Shown here piece after piece: positions 1-5,525 of a stretch of 6,196 nt of DNA. A model generated the notes under the pieces. That model did no database searches and was not told the origin of the DNA. It worked only from the letters and a program-made list of their open reading frames with translations. The position numbers and the translations under genes were made by a program. This stretch comes from Methanosarcinales archaeon. GTDB taxonomy: Archaea; Halobacteriota; Methanosarcinia; Methanosarcinales; Methanogasteraceae. The stretch is taken from positions 1 through 6,196 of the forward strand of contig JAUWCK010000070.1 of the NCBI GenBank assembly GCA_030609345.1, written 5' to 3'. Positions within the stretch are counted from its first letter, which is position 1, and each line of letters opens with the position of its first letter.

Positions 1-40
1 CGATATTATACGGTACAATCATATAATCATATCGCTTGGA

Positions 41-113
41 TAGCCCCGGGCGGATTTGAACCGCCGTCGCAGGTTCCAAGGACCTGCAGGCTTGACCGCT
101 ACCCTACGGGGCT
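41..113 (-). tRNA. tRNA-Gln (anticodon UUG)
   Basis: Read on the minus strand this folds into a full 73-base cloverleaf. The acceptor stem is 7 bp (AGCCCCG with CGGGGCT) with discriminator A at 41, and CCA is not encoded. The D arm carries AGCGGTCAA in its loop, the anticodon stem is CAGGT/ACCTG, the variable region has 4 bases, and the T arm is GGCGG-TTCAAAT-CCGCC with a good B box. The anticodon loop CCTTGGA gives UUG, decoding CAA glutamine codons. The A1-U72 pair fits archaeal tRNA-Gln, which is normally charged with Glu and amidated by GatDE. Oddity: position 33, almost always U, is C. No intron is seen. A TATA-like box lies about 36 bases upstream, and there is no clear T-run after the gene. 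Confidence 0.93.
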
Positions 114-145
114 TGTGTGGCTGTAACTTATAGATTGTACGAGGA

Positions 146-153
146 TATATTAA
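146..153 (-). promoter_or_regulatory. TATA box of the tRNA-Gln gene
   Basis: On the minus strand the octamer TTAATATA is centred about 36 bases before the mature tRNA 5' end. With the usual archaeal spacing of about 26 bases to the start site, transcription would begin near 123 and give a leader of about 10 bases for RNase P to remove. The same octamer recurs at 6010-6017 before the tiny-ORF operon. Confidence 0.6.
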
Positions 154-181
154 GGTGGTATGTCGGATGCAGAAGAAGAAG

Positions 182-196
182 AAGTGCGCCGCACTT
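182..196. promoter_or_regulatory. palindrome between divergent promoters, possible operator
   Basis: AAGTGCG and CGCACTT form a perfect 7-bp inverted repeat around one central C. It lies 10 bases before the sppA TATA box and about 30 bases behind the tRNA TATA box, a place where a dimeric regulator could act on either promoter. A (AGA)n purine run abuts it at 171-184. The regulatory role is inferred from position only. Confidence 0.35.
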
Positions 197-206
197 TTCA
201 GAACGC

Positions 207-214
207 TTTTAATA
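207..214 (+). promoter_or_regulatory. TATA box of sppA, leaderless promoter
   Basis: TTTTAATA is centred about 26 bases before the ATG at 237, so transcription should start at or next to the start codon. There is no Shine-Dalgarno match before that ATG, which agrees with a leaderless mRNA. Confidence 0.6.
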
Positions 215-236
215 CCACACAACCCATAGATCAACG

Positions 237-1460
237 ATGACAGGGCAGGAGCATACAGATAGCGCGGAAACGGATAGATCGGACATAGATAATGAAACCG
301 AGCAGATTGAGGCGTCGATCGATGATCGGGCGGATCGAGAGAGTCGAATCGATGATAGATACCTCGGCACCAATACGTCACCCCAACCCATTCCCGCGCC
401 GCTATCTCCCACGCCCCAAACACCCCCGCCGTACTCGCCGCCTCCGCAGACACCAATCCCGCCGGGCGCTCCCACCCCACCGCCGAAAGGAGGTTCACCG
501 AGAGGATTTCTCGTCTACATTGCGATCGTGCTCTCGCTGATACTGATCATTGGAGTGAGTCTTGCAGTGATCTTTGGTGGCGTTGATCTCCGCGTCTATC
601 CCGACAAAGATCAGGTTGCAGTGATCTATGTGCAGGGAATGATGATTACAGGCGGAATGCCTGATGGATTCGGGTTTTCAACATCAGAAAACGTCTGCAA
701 GCACTTAAGACTTGCAGCAGACGACGATAATGTAGAAGCAATCGTTCTGCGGGTAAATAGCCCGGGCGGTTCGTTAGCAGCAGCGCAGGAGATCAAAAAG
801 GAGATTGAGAAGGCTAAGGAGAAGAAGCCGGTGGTGATCTCGATGGGCGATGTCGCTGCAAGCGCTGCATACCATATCTCATCATCTGCCGACCGGATCG
901 TTGCGAATCCGGGCACCATCACAGGCAGCATCGGCGTGATATGGGTCTTTGAGAACAAGAGCGGATACTACGATGAGGAAGGGATTGAGCACTGGGTTGC
1001 AAAGTCCGGGGAATTCAAGGACATGGGCGCTGACTGGAGAAACCTGACTGTGGATGAGCAGGCGTATGCCGATGAAGTCGTGATGGAGGTCTTCTCGATG
1101 TTTGTGGACGATGTCGCTGCCGGCAGGAACATGACCAGGGAAGAGGTGCTGAACCTGTCAGACGGGCGGATATATACTGGTGCGACCGCTATGGATCTCG
1201 GTCTGGTGGATGAGACTGGCAATATGTATGATGCCATCGATATAGCCGCAGAACTCGCAAATATCACAGGAGAGCCCACGATCACGTATATGAACAAACC
1301 ATCGCTCTCCCAGTTGTTATTCGGAGGCGAAGAAAGTATGGAAGATATCAATCCGTATAAAGTCCCTGGCTTTCCTGGTTCAGTACGATCTGCTCGACCG
1401 TGCCTATATGGATTGTACATGCCTGATCCTGCCGATGTGCGGGCTGGAAATCATAGGTGA
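237..1460 (+). CDS. sppA: membrane-anchored signal peptide peptidase SppA (S49 family)
   Basis: Serine protease thought to cleave remnant signal peptides and membrane-bound peptides. Residues 1-47 are acidic and hydrophilic, 48-88 are proline-rich, one membrane segment spans about 91-113, and the S49 domain runs about 125-345. Seen in the domain: the glycine turn VNSPGGSL (174-180), the nucleophile Ser209 in AASAAY, and the general base Lys261 in KSGEFKDMG, the Ser/Lys dyad known for Bacillus and Thermococcus SppA. The basic stretch before the membrane segment suggests N-in topology, which puts the acidic/proline tail in the cytoplasm and the catalytic domain outside. The start is fixed by the TATA spacing. 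The last ~45 residues lie beyond the usual domain and overlap the opposite-strand gene by 113 bp, so a small frame error near the 3' end is possible. S49 family assignment is firm; the substrate is unknown. Confidence 0.92.
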   Translation: MTGQEHTDSAETDRSDIDNETEQIEASIDDRADRESRIDDRYLGTNTSPQPIPAPLSPTPQTPPPYSPPPQTPIPPGAPTPPPKGGSPRGFLVYIAIVLSLILIIGVSLAVIFGGVDLRVYPDKDQVAVIYVQGMMITGGMPDGFGFSTSENVCKHLRLAADDDNVEAIVLRVNSPGGSLAAAQEIKKEIEKAKEKKPVVISMGDVAASAAYHISSSADRIVANPGTITGSIGVIWVFENKSGYYDEEGIEHWVAKSGEFKDMGADWRNLTVDEQAYADEVVMEVFSMFVDDVAAGRNMTREEVLNLSDGRIYTGATAMDLGLVDETGNMYDAIDIAAELANITGEPTITYMNKPSLSQLLFGGEESMEDINPYKVPGFPGSVRSARPCLYGLYMPDPADVRAGNHR

Positions 1461-1872
1461 GGGGCTCGCTCTGCGGGCATACGCATTCGATCACCTGCAG
1501 CAGTACGATCGCCTCGGCACATCCCTTGACCATCCCGATTTTTTTATCCACGATCTGGCACGCATCCCGAAATGGGCAGGTGCTGCCGATCTCAAGCCTG
1601 ATAGCACCACCCGGTGTCGTGGTTATGCTGAAGTCGTGCATATCCGGAGTGAACTCGGTGAAATGGTGGATCGCATCCTCCAGTCGGTCAAACCTGCGCG
1701 ACATGTCCATGCCCAACTCCTGCATCCGGATCAGGGTTGCCTCTCTGATGATCGGGTCAAAGAGCACGCGCGCGTCTCGGAATCGCTGATACGATACCTT
1801 CGCCACGGCTGCGACCAGTGCATGGCATGATAGCCCTCTGGAATTTGTGCACTCGGTTTCATTCATACACAT
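1348..1872 (-). CDS. cysteine-rich conserved-looking protein, function unknown
   Basis: I do not recognise this protein. From the ATG at 1872 it has 174 residues and no membrane segment. A helical first half (about 20-70) leads to a second half with six cysteines at about 99, 105, 118, 130, 132 and 152. Its most distinctive stretch is STCPFRDAC, followed by KGCAEAIVLL and ECVC and then ACTIHIG. Paired cysteines plus a late C-x-I-x-I strand recall small-molecule-binding or redox domains such as V4R or ATC-hydrolase-like proteins, but this is a weak resemblance. The gene follows tgtA by about 115 bp but has its own TATA box, so it is probably transcribed alone. Alternative starts are GTG at 1881 and ATG at 1866; TATA spacing fits 1872 or 1866. 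Its last 113 bp overlap the sppA 3' end. Confidence 0.7.
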   Translation of the reverse strand: MCMNETECTNSRGLSCHALVAAVAKVSYQRFRDARVLFDPIIREATLIRMQELGMDMSRRFDRLEDAIHHFTEFTPDMHDFSITTTPGGAIRLEIGSTCPFRDACQIVDKKIGMVKGCAEAIVLLQVIECVCPQSEPLTYDFQPAHRQDQACTIHIGTVEQIVLNQESQGLYTD

Positions 1873-1890
1873 CAACCCCACACTTACATA

Positions 1891-1898
1891 GTATAAAA
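1891..1898 (-). promoter_or_regulatory. TATA box of the cysteine-rich gene
   Basis: On the minus strand TTTTATAC follows a purine-rich BRE-like stretch (GATGAGAAG). It is centred about 23 bases before the ATG at 1872 and 29 before the ATG at 1866, so the mRNA should be leaderless or nearly so. No good SD precedes either ATG. Confidence 0.55.
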
Positions 1899-1988
1899 CT
1901 TCTCATCGATCATAAATATTGGGGTCAAACCGGGTTGCAAAGTTAGCCGGGTCGTGGGCTGATTTTAAGTGATGCCCCATGCCCGCAA

Positions 1989-3479
1989 TCATTCATCGAT
2001 GGGTAAAATCTCCTCCACGTTCGGACAAGCCCCAATCTCTGCAAGGAGGGGATGCTTCCATTCGCAGACAACCGTAAACCTTGCGTCTGGGTTGAGTCTG
2101 ATCAGGCGAAGTACGTTCCCAAGCGCAACCGAAGCCGCCTCGTAATCCGGTTCTGACGACTCAAGCACCTCTGCATTGAACGGATACGTCTCGCCAAGTT
2201 CCACAGGATACGCACCAAACGGCGCTTTCAGATTGAGCACACAATCGAACATGTCCGCCTCCCCCCTGATCTTTCGTGTGCGAATAAGCACGGTTCCGTC
2301 CAGATCGAGCCGATCGAGCCGCTCACCAAACCTGTGCACCTCTGCCCGGTACGCAGACTCGCTCCCGCAGTAGAAGAACGTCGACTTCTGGATCGGATCG
2401 AACCTCTCGATCCAGTCTGTATGGCAGATGGCGCGCTTGAGCCCATCAAGCAGTCTCGGATGCGCCCTGCACCTGCGCTCGACGAGTTCCCAGAGGTTGC
2501 CCTCGATGATACTCTGCTTGATGATCCGGATCTCCTCGAACGTCGCATACAGGTTGTGCTCTGCAAGTGAAATGTAATTTCCGCTTGCAAATTCATCTCT
2601 CAACTCATCTGCGGTATGCGATGAGCACACAGGGCAGGAACATGGGAGATACTTAAGATCAGCCAGATGGTAGGTCCCGTCAGCGGTGAGGTACCGCCCG
2701 TCCCGCGCATAGAGCGCATAAGCGGCAGAATCGAAGAGATCGCATCCAAGCGCGACAGCAAGCGCAAACATCGCAGGATGCCCTGCGCCAAAGAGGTGGA
2801 CGGGTGCCGCCGGAGAGAGCCCTTTCTTCGACGCCACGATCACATCCACCATATCAGCGAACCGGTAGTTCACAAGCAGCGGCACAACTGCACCTACTGG
2901 GTAGATGTCAAAGCCAGTCTCAGAGAGCGAGCGTGCGCATTCGTACCGCAGATCGGGATGGGTCGATCCCTGCACGGTGCCTACAAGGAGCATCGAGCCA
3001 GCCGTCCGGTCCGACTCCATAAGCCTGTGCGCCGCCTCGCACCTCTCAATCGTCGTCTTCATCTCCGACCCGGCGCGATCGCGCGACACATCAGGCGGCG
3101 TCGGGATGTCGAGCGGCACACCGATGTCAGAGCCGATCATCTGCTGGAAGCGGACGATCTCCTCTGAAGAGATATCGATGTCGTGGTACACTGATAACTG
3201 GTACGATCCCGAATCGGTCATGATCGCGCCATCGAAATCGAGCAGGGAATGCACGCCTTTTTTCAGTGCATGTTCTTTCAGTTCCGGGTTCTGGTAGATG
3301 ATGTACGCATTCGTGATCACGATCTCTGCCCCGAATTTCATGAGTTCGGACGCGGGTATCATCTGTATGTTCGGGTTTACCACAGGCATGACTGTCGGGG
3401 TCTCGATTCTCCCGTGCCCGGTGTCCAATCTCCCGATTCTGCCTGCTGAGTCCTTGTGTGTGATCTCGAAGTGGGACAT
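1989..3479 (-). CDS. tgtA: archaeosine tRNA-guanine transglycosylase (ArcTGT)
   Basis: Exchanges guanine 15 in the D loop of archaeal tRNAs for preQ0, the first tRNA-bound step of archaeosine synthesis. The 496-residue protein opens with the family's typical start (FEITHKDSAGRIGRL). Asp89 in MTDSGSYQ and Asp250 in CDLFDSAAY match the active-site aspartates of Pyrococcus ArcTGT (D95 and D249). Cys280, Cys282, Cys285 and His308 match its zinc site. After the barrel come the C-terminal accessory domains (HTDWIERFDPIQKSTFFY near 353), but the protein ends at LPIDE without a PUA domain. A longer in-frame start at 3605 exists, but the extra 42 residues are not family-like and would cross the neighbour's promoter, so 3479 is preferred. 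No SD precedes it; a weak TATA-like GTTTAACG sits about 21 bases upstream. Confidence 0.95.
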   Translation of the reverse strand: MSHFEITHKDSAGRIGRLDTGHGRIETPTVMPVVNPNIQMIPASELMKFGAEIVITNAYIIYQNPELKEHALKKGVHSLLDFDGAIMTDSGSYQLSVYHDIDISSEEIVRFQQMIGSDIGVPLDIPTPPDVSRDRAGSEMKTTIERCEAAHRLMESDRTAGSMLLVGTVQGSTHPDLRYECARSLSETGFDIYPVGAVVPLLVNYRFADMVDVIVASKKGLSPAAPVHLFGAGHPAMFALAVALGCDLFDSAAYALYARDGRYLTADGTYHLADLKYLPCSCPVCSSHTADELRDEFASGNYISLAEHNLYATFEEIRIIKQSIIEGNLWELVERRCRAHPRLLDGLKRAICHTDWIERFDPIQKSTFFYCGSESAYRAEVHRFGERLDRLDLDGTVLIRTRKIRGEADMFDCVLNLKAPFGAYPVELGETYPFNAEVLESSEPDYEAASVALGNVLRLIRLNPDARFTVVCEWKHPLLAEIGACPNVEEILPIDE

Positions 3480-3580
3480 GATGGTGGTTCGTCTATCGTT
3501 AAACGTCTTATCTTCTCCTGTGCACGGATCTAAAACAGTCTCCGGATCAGGGATGGCAGGATACAGAAGCATGAACAGCA

Positions 3581-3588
3581 AGTTTAAT
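3581..3588 (+). promoter_or_regulatory. TATA-like box of the zinc-ribbon gene
   Basis: AGTTTAAT is centred about 30 bases before the ATG at 3615, consistent with a transcript that starts within a few bases of the start codon. There is no SD before that ATG. Confidence 0.45.
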
Positions 3589-3614
3589 CCCGTATCCAGC
3601 ATCATATCATCACC

Positions 3615-3809
3615 ATGCCCGAACCATATACCCTGCGATGTGAATGCGGCGCGCTGACCATGCCAACAACTCTCAACCGTTACGGTAGAGATGTAAATGG
3701 ATCGCAGTGCCCGGTTTGCGGCAAAATTTACGTGGATGCCGATGAGTTCAACCGCGCACTCGAATCGTGGATTGCAAAACAGTGCTGCCGATCTGACAAG
3801 CCCTGTTAA
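3615..3809 (+). CDS. small zinc-ribbon-like protein, function unknown
   Basis: The 64-residue protein has two cysteine pairs in a treble-clef or zinc-ribbon pattern: Cys9 and Cys11 in RCECG, then Cys32 and Cys35 in CPVCG, 20 residues later. It continues into a likely helix (DEFNRALESWIAKQ) and a tail with three more cysteines (57, 58, 64). The first pair is spaced CxC rather than the usual CxxC. The family is not recognised; such small ribbons often bind nucleic acid or a partner protein, but nothing here says which. It is divergent from tgtA (135 bp between start codons) and convergent with rps11, with only 3 bp between the stop codons. Its compact fit between neighbours and the upstream TATA box support a real gene. 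Confidence 0.75.
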   Translation: MPEPYTLRCECGALTMPTTLNRYGRDVNGSQCPVCGKIYVDADEFNRALESWIAKQCCRSDKPC

Positions 3810-3812
3810 ATC

Positions 3813-4202
3813 TTAGATCCGTCTGCCACGGCGTCCGCCCTTTGCCATGGTGCCGTCGTGCGCCAGCGGTGTCACATCCTCGATCTTTCCGATGCGTATC
3901 CCGGCTCTCGCGAAAGCACGTACAGCCGCCTGCGCGCCCGGTCCAGGACTTCGCTGCTTGTTGCCGCCCGGAGCCCTGATCTTGATGTGCACGCCTGTAA
4001 ATCCTTTATCCTTCAATTGATCTACTATTTGACCGACGATCTGCATTGCGATGTACGGGGAGCCCTCGTCCCGCGCCACCTTGGTGACCATGCCGCCTGA
4101 TGACTTTGCAATGGTCTCAGCCCCGGTCATGTCGGTGACCGTTATCAGTGTATTGTTAAACGATGAATGTATGTTCGCAACAGCCCATTTCTGTTCTGCC
4201 AT
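3813..4202 (-). CDS. rps11: 30S ribosomal protein S11
   Basis: Universal small-subunit protein that binds 16S rRNA in the platform near the mRNA exit. The 129-residue protein matches archaeal S11 throughout: [19 protein letters not shown] at the N-terminus, the SSGGMVTKV segment, [20 protein letters not shown] around 75-94, and the basic tail [19 protein letters not shown]. An ATG at 4208 overlaps the S4 stop codon, but the SD AAGGAGG ends one base before it and seven bases before the ATG at 4202, so 4202 is the better start. It is the third and last gene of the S13-S4-S11 unit. No rpoD follows; the next gene is convergent 3 bp away. Confidence 0.97.
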   Translation of the reverse strand: MAEQKWAVANIHSSFNNTLITVTDMTGAETIAKSSGGMVTKVARDEGSPYIAMQIVGQIVDQLKDKGFTGVHIKIRAPGGNKQRSPGPGAQAAVRAFARAGIRIGKIEDVTPLAHDGTMAKGGRRGRRI

Positions 4203-4204
4203 CT

Positions 4205-4774
4205 TCATGCCTCCTTGGTAAGGATGCTATCCCCTTCCTGAACTCTGGTCGGACGCTCAGGGTGCATTTCACGCGCAATCGGAGAGTTCTTGTAATAGTC
4301 GATCAGCATCTCTTCTTCCTTTGATACGATGTAACTCGGTACCGACGTTCTGCGCCCGGATATTGCAACGTGTCCATGCGTGATGAACTGCCGCGCCTGG
4401 CGCATGCTGTGCACAAGTCCCTGCCGGTACACCTGTGTCTGGAGACGCCGTTCGAGGATATCCCCGATCTCAAGACTCAGGATAGCGTCCAGATTTGTAT
4501 CACTCTTCAGAACTCCGTAACGCTGCAACCGTGCAATGATCTGGTCTGCCTCATCTTTCGTATGTCCGGCAAGTTCTCCCTTTGCTGCGGATTCGGCGAG
4601 CAATCTGCGTGCAGCGCGCCTGTACTTACGAAGGATGTTCTCAGCAGTCCATACCTCCCGCTTGTTCCGAAGCCCGTAAGTCTTGACCAGTTCACTCTCG
4701 AATGCGAGTTTCTCTGCCTGCCATGGATGTCTTGGCGTGCTGTATGTTTTATGATATTTGCGTGGATGTCCCAT
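4205..4774 (-). CDS. rps4: 30S ribosomal protein S4
   Basis: Primary 16S rRNA-binding protein that nucleates assembly of the 30S body. The 189-residue protein has the archaeal N-terminus [18 protein letters not shown], the helical [23 protein letters not shown] region (37-59) and an S4 RNA-binding domain at about 108-153 ([13 protein letters not shown] through [12 protein letters not shown]). It ends in the archaeal-type [11 protein letters not shown] tail. The start is supported by GGTGA at 4779-4783, four bases before the ATG and overlapping the S13 stop codon. Its own stop overlaps the first in-frame ATG of rps11, so the three genes are very likely cotranscribed and translationally coupled. 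Confidence 0.97.
   Translation of the reverse strand: MGHPRKYHKTYSTPRHPWQAEKLAFESELVKTYGLRNKREVWTAENILRKYRRAARRLLAESAAKGELAGHTKDEADQIIARLQRYGVLKSDTNLDAILSLEIGDILERRLQTQVYRQGLVHSMRQARQFITHGHVAISGRRTSVPSYIVSKEEEMLIDYYKNSPIAREMHPERPTRVQEGDSILTKEA
4210..4216 (-). promoter_or_regulatory. Shine-Dalgarno site deciding the rps11 start
   Basis: AAGGAGG on the minus strand lies inside the end of the S4 gene. Its spacing is one base to the ATG at 4208, too short for initiation, and seven bases to the ATG at 4202, which is normal. Confidence 0.75.
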
Positions 4775-4782
4775 GAATTCAC

Positions 4783-5262
4783 CTACTTCGCTATGCGTTT
4801 TCTGCTGACGCCAACCGTGGCACCGCTTCTTCCTGTCGACCGTGTCCGCTGTCCGCGAACCCTTAAGCCCCGCTCATGCCGGATTCCGCTGTAACTGCGG
4901 GTCTTCTTCATGGTGTTGATATCCTCGTTCACGGATAACCCAAGATCCACGCCGATGATGTGTTTATCCTCGCCGGTCATGAGATCTCGCCTTCGATTCA
5001 GCATCCATGTCGGGACTGCACCTTCAAAATTCGCGATTGCCTGCTTGAGTTTTTCGACTTCAGCATCATTCAGTGACCCTATGACCGCTGTCGGATCTAT
5101 CCCGGCACCGTCTGCAAGAATCCTTGATGTCCGTATGCCAACGCCCTTTAACCCGGTGAGCGCGTACTGAACCGACTGGTGTCCATCCAGATCGGCGTTT
5201 GCGATACGCACAAGATGTTTTATCTCTGCTGCTTCTTCTGGCGTTTCTTCGATGTCTGTCAT
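4783..5262 (-). CDS. rps13: 30S ribosomal protein S13
   Basis: Small-subunit head protein that contacts the large subunit and the P-site tRNA. The 159-residue protein is of archaeal length. After an acidic N-terminal extension (residues 1-14) come the S13 core ([32 protein letters not shown]) and the signature [20 protein letters not shown] around 123-142, ending in the basic tail SRKRIAK. It is the first gene of the S13-S4-S11 operon. An SD-like AAAGGA (5269-5274) precedes the ATG by six bases. The nearest TATA box would start the RNA close to the ATG, so either the message is nearly leaderless or a promoter further up is used. Confidence 0.97.
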   Translation of the reverse strand: MTDIEETPEEAAEIKHLVRIANADLDGHQSVQYALTGLKGVGIRTSRILADGAGIDPTAVIGSLNDAEVEKLKQAIANFEGAVPTWMLNRRRDLMTGEDKHIIGVDLGLSVNEDINTMKKTRSYSGIRHERGLRVRGQRTRSTGRSGATVGVSRKRIAK

Positions 5263-5287
5263 TATGGTTCCTTTGGGCGGCTATGTG

Positions 5288-5295
5288 TAAATAAA
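5288..5295 (-). promoter_or_regulatory. TATA box of the S13-S4-S11 operon
   Basis: On the minus strand TTTATTTA, inside ACTTTATTTACAC, is centred about 30 bases before the S13 ATG, which predicts a start near 5265. That would leave out the SD-like AAAGGA at 5269-5274. A second AT-rich candidate (GTAATATTCC, 5350-5359) would give a leader of about 65 bases containing the SD. The sequence does not decide between them. Confidence 0.5.
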
Positions 5296-5340
5296 GTATT
5301 TGGTGCCGCTGGGCTGTCGGCTCGAGTGTCGGTGTTTGGA

Positions 5341-5379
5341 AGGGGTGGTGGAATATTACCCTACTCGAGAACCACTCCT
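5341..5379. repeat. inverted repeat upstream of the ribosomal operon
   Basis: AGGGGTGGT (5341-5349) and ACCACTCCT (5371-5379) pair over 9 bp with one G-U, around a 21-base loop that contains AATATT and CTCGAG. A second CTCGAG lies at 5321-5326. The repeat is 80-120 bases before the S13 start and overlaps the upstream TATA candidate. It may be a leader structure or protein-binding site; no family is recognised. Confidence 0.4.
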
Positions 5380-5410
5380 GCCACCAGATACGACTTATGC
5401 AAAACCTACG

Positions 5411-5434
5411 GTCTAAACAACTTAGTTTTTAGAC
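5411..5434. repeat. hairpin, 10-bp stem with one bulge
   Basis: GTCTAAA and TTTAGAC form a perfect 7-bp outer stem. Inside it AAC pairs with GTT around a TTA loop, with one bulged C at 5418. The plus-strand 3' arm contains TTTTT. It lies between the ribosomal promoter region and the membrane-protein gene, directly before the TATA-like CTTTATAATT. It could be a terminator-like structure or the remains of a mobile-element end. Confidence 0.45.
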
Positions 5435-5436
5435 AA

Positions 5437-5446
5437 CTTTATAATT
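5437..5446 (+). promoter_or_regulatory. TATA-like box of the small membrane-protein gene
   Basis: ACTTTATAAT would place transcription start near 5467, inside the following hairpin, and give a leader of about 60 bases with the SD of the membrane-protein gene. It is the only good candidate at a workable distance; the AT-rich stretch at 5501-5510 is too close to the ATG. Confidence 0.35.
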
Positions 5447-5452
5447 CAGTCA

Positions 5453-5482
5453 CCGACCCCGGACTAAAGTCGGGGGCATCCG
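5453..5482. repeat. GC-rich hairpin resembling an IS200/IS605-type end
   Basis: CCCC (5457-5460) pairs with GGGG (5472-5475), and GACT with AGTC around an AA loop, with one bulged G at 5461. On the minus strand it reads CCCCGACTTTAGTCCGGGG. GC stems closed by CTTTAG or CTTCAG loops are typical of the subterminal hairpins of IS200/IS605 and IS1341-type elements. No transposase or TnpB is in the window, so this would be a remnant. It could instead be a leader or terminator structure. Confidence 0.4.
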
Positions 5483-5514
5483 TGGAGGGAGGTCGCGTAT
5501 AGAAATTAAAGAAT

Positions 5515-5521
5515 AGGAGGT
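5515..5521 (+). promoter_or_regulatory. ribosome binding site of the small membrane-protein gene
   Basis: AGGAGGT lies four bases before the ATG at 5526. It is a near-perfect SD, unlike most genes in the window, which look leaderless. Confidence 0.75.
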
Positions 5522-5525
5522 TATA

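Noticed and set aside
19..498. 159-residue minus-strand open frame over the tRNA and the sppA N-terminus
   Set aside because: It runs through the tRNA gene, both promoters and the opposite strand of the proline-rich region, and its composition is not protein-like.
1408..1830. Plus-strand 140-residue open frame after sppA
   Set aside because: Its codons are the exact complement of the codons of the minus-strand cysteine-rich gene, so it is an antisense shadow. I considered it as a frameshifted SppA tail, but it has no stop until 1830 and no S49 features.
1882..1988. Spacer between the cysteine-rich gene and tgtA, searched for an RNA gene or terminator
   Set aside because: Apart from the TATA box at 1891-1898 and a direct CCGGG repeat, no cloverleaf, strong stem or T-run was found.
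3480..3605. Upstream extension of tgtA by 42 residues to an ATG at 3605
   Set aside because: The family starts at the FEITHKD region. The extra residues are not conserved-looking and would read through the divergent promoter of the zinc-ribbon gene.
4370..4894. 174-residue plus-strand open frame across rps4 and rps13
   Set aside because: It is antisense to two certain ribosomal protein genes and has no start signals of its own.
5179..5502. 107-residue plus-strand open frame
   Set aside because: It starts antisense inside rps13 and reads through the promoter and hairpin region; there is no SD, and the residues look like translated non-coding DNA.
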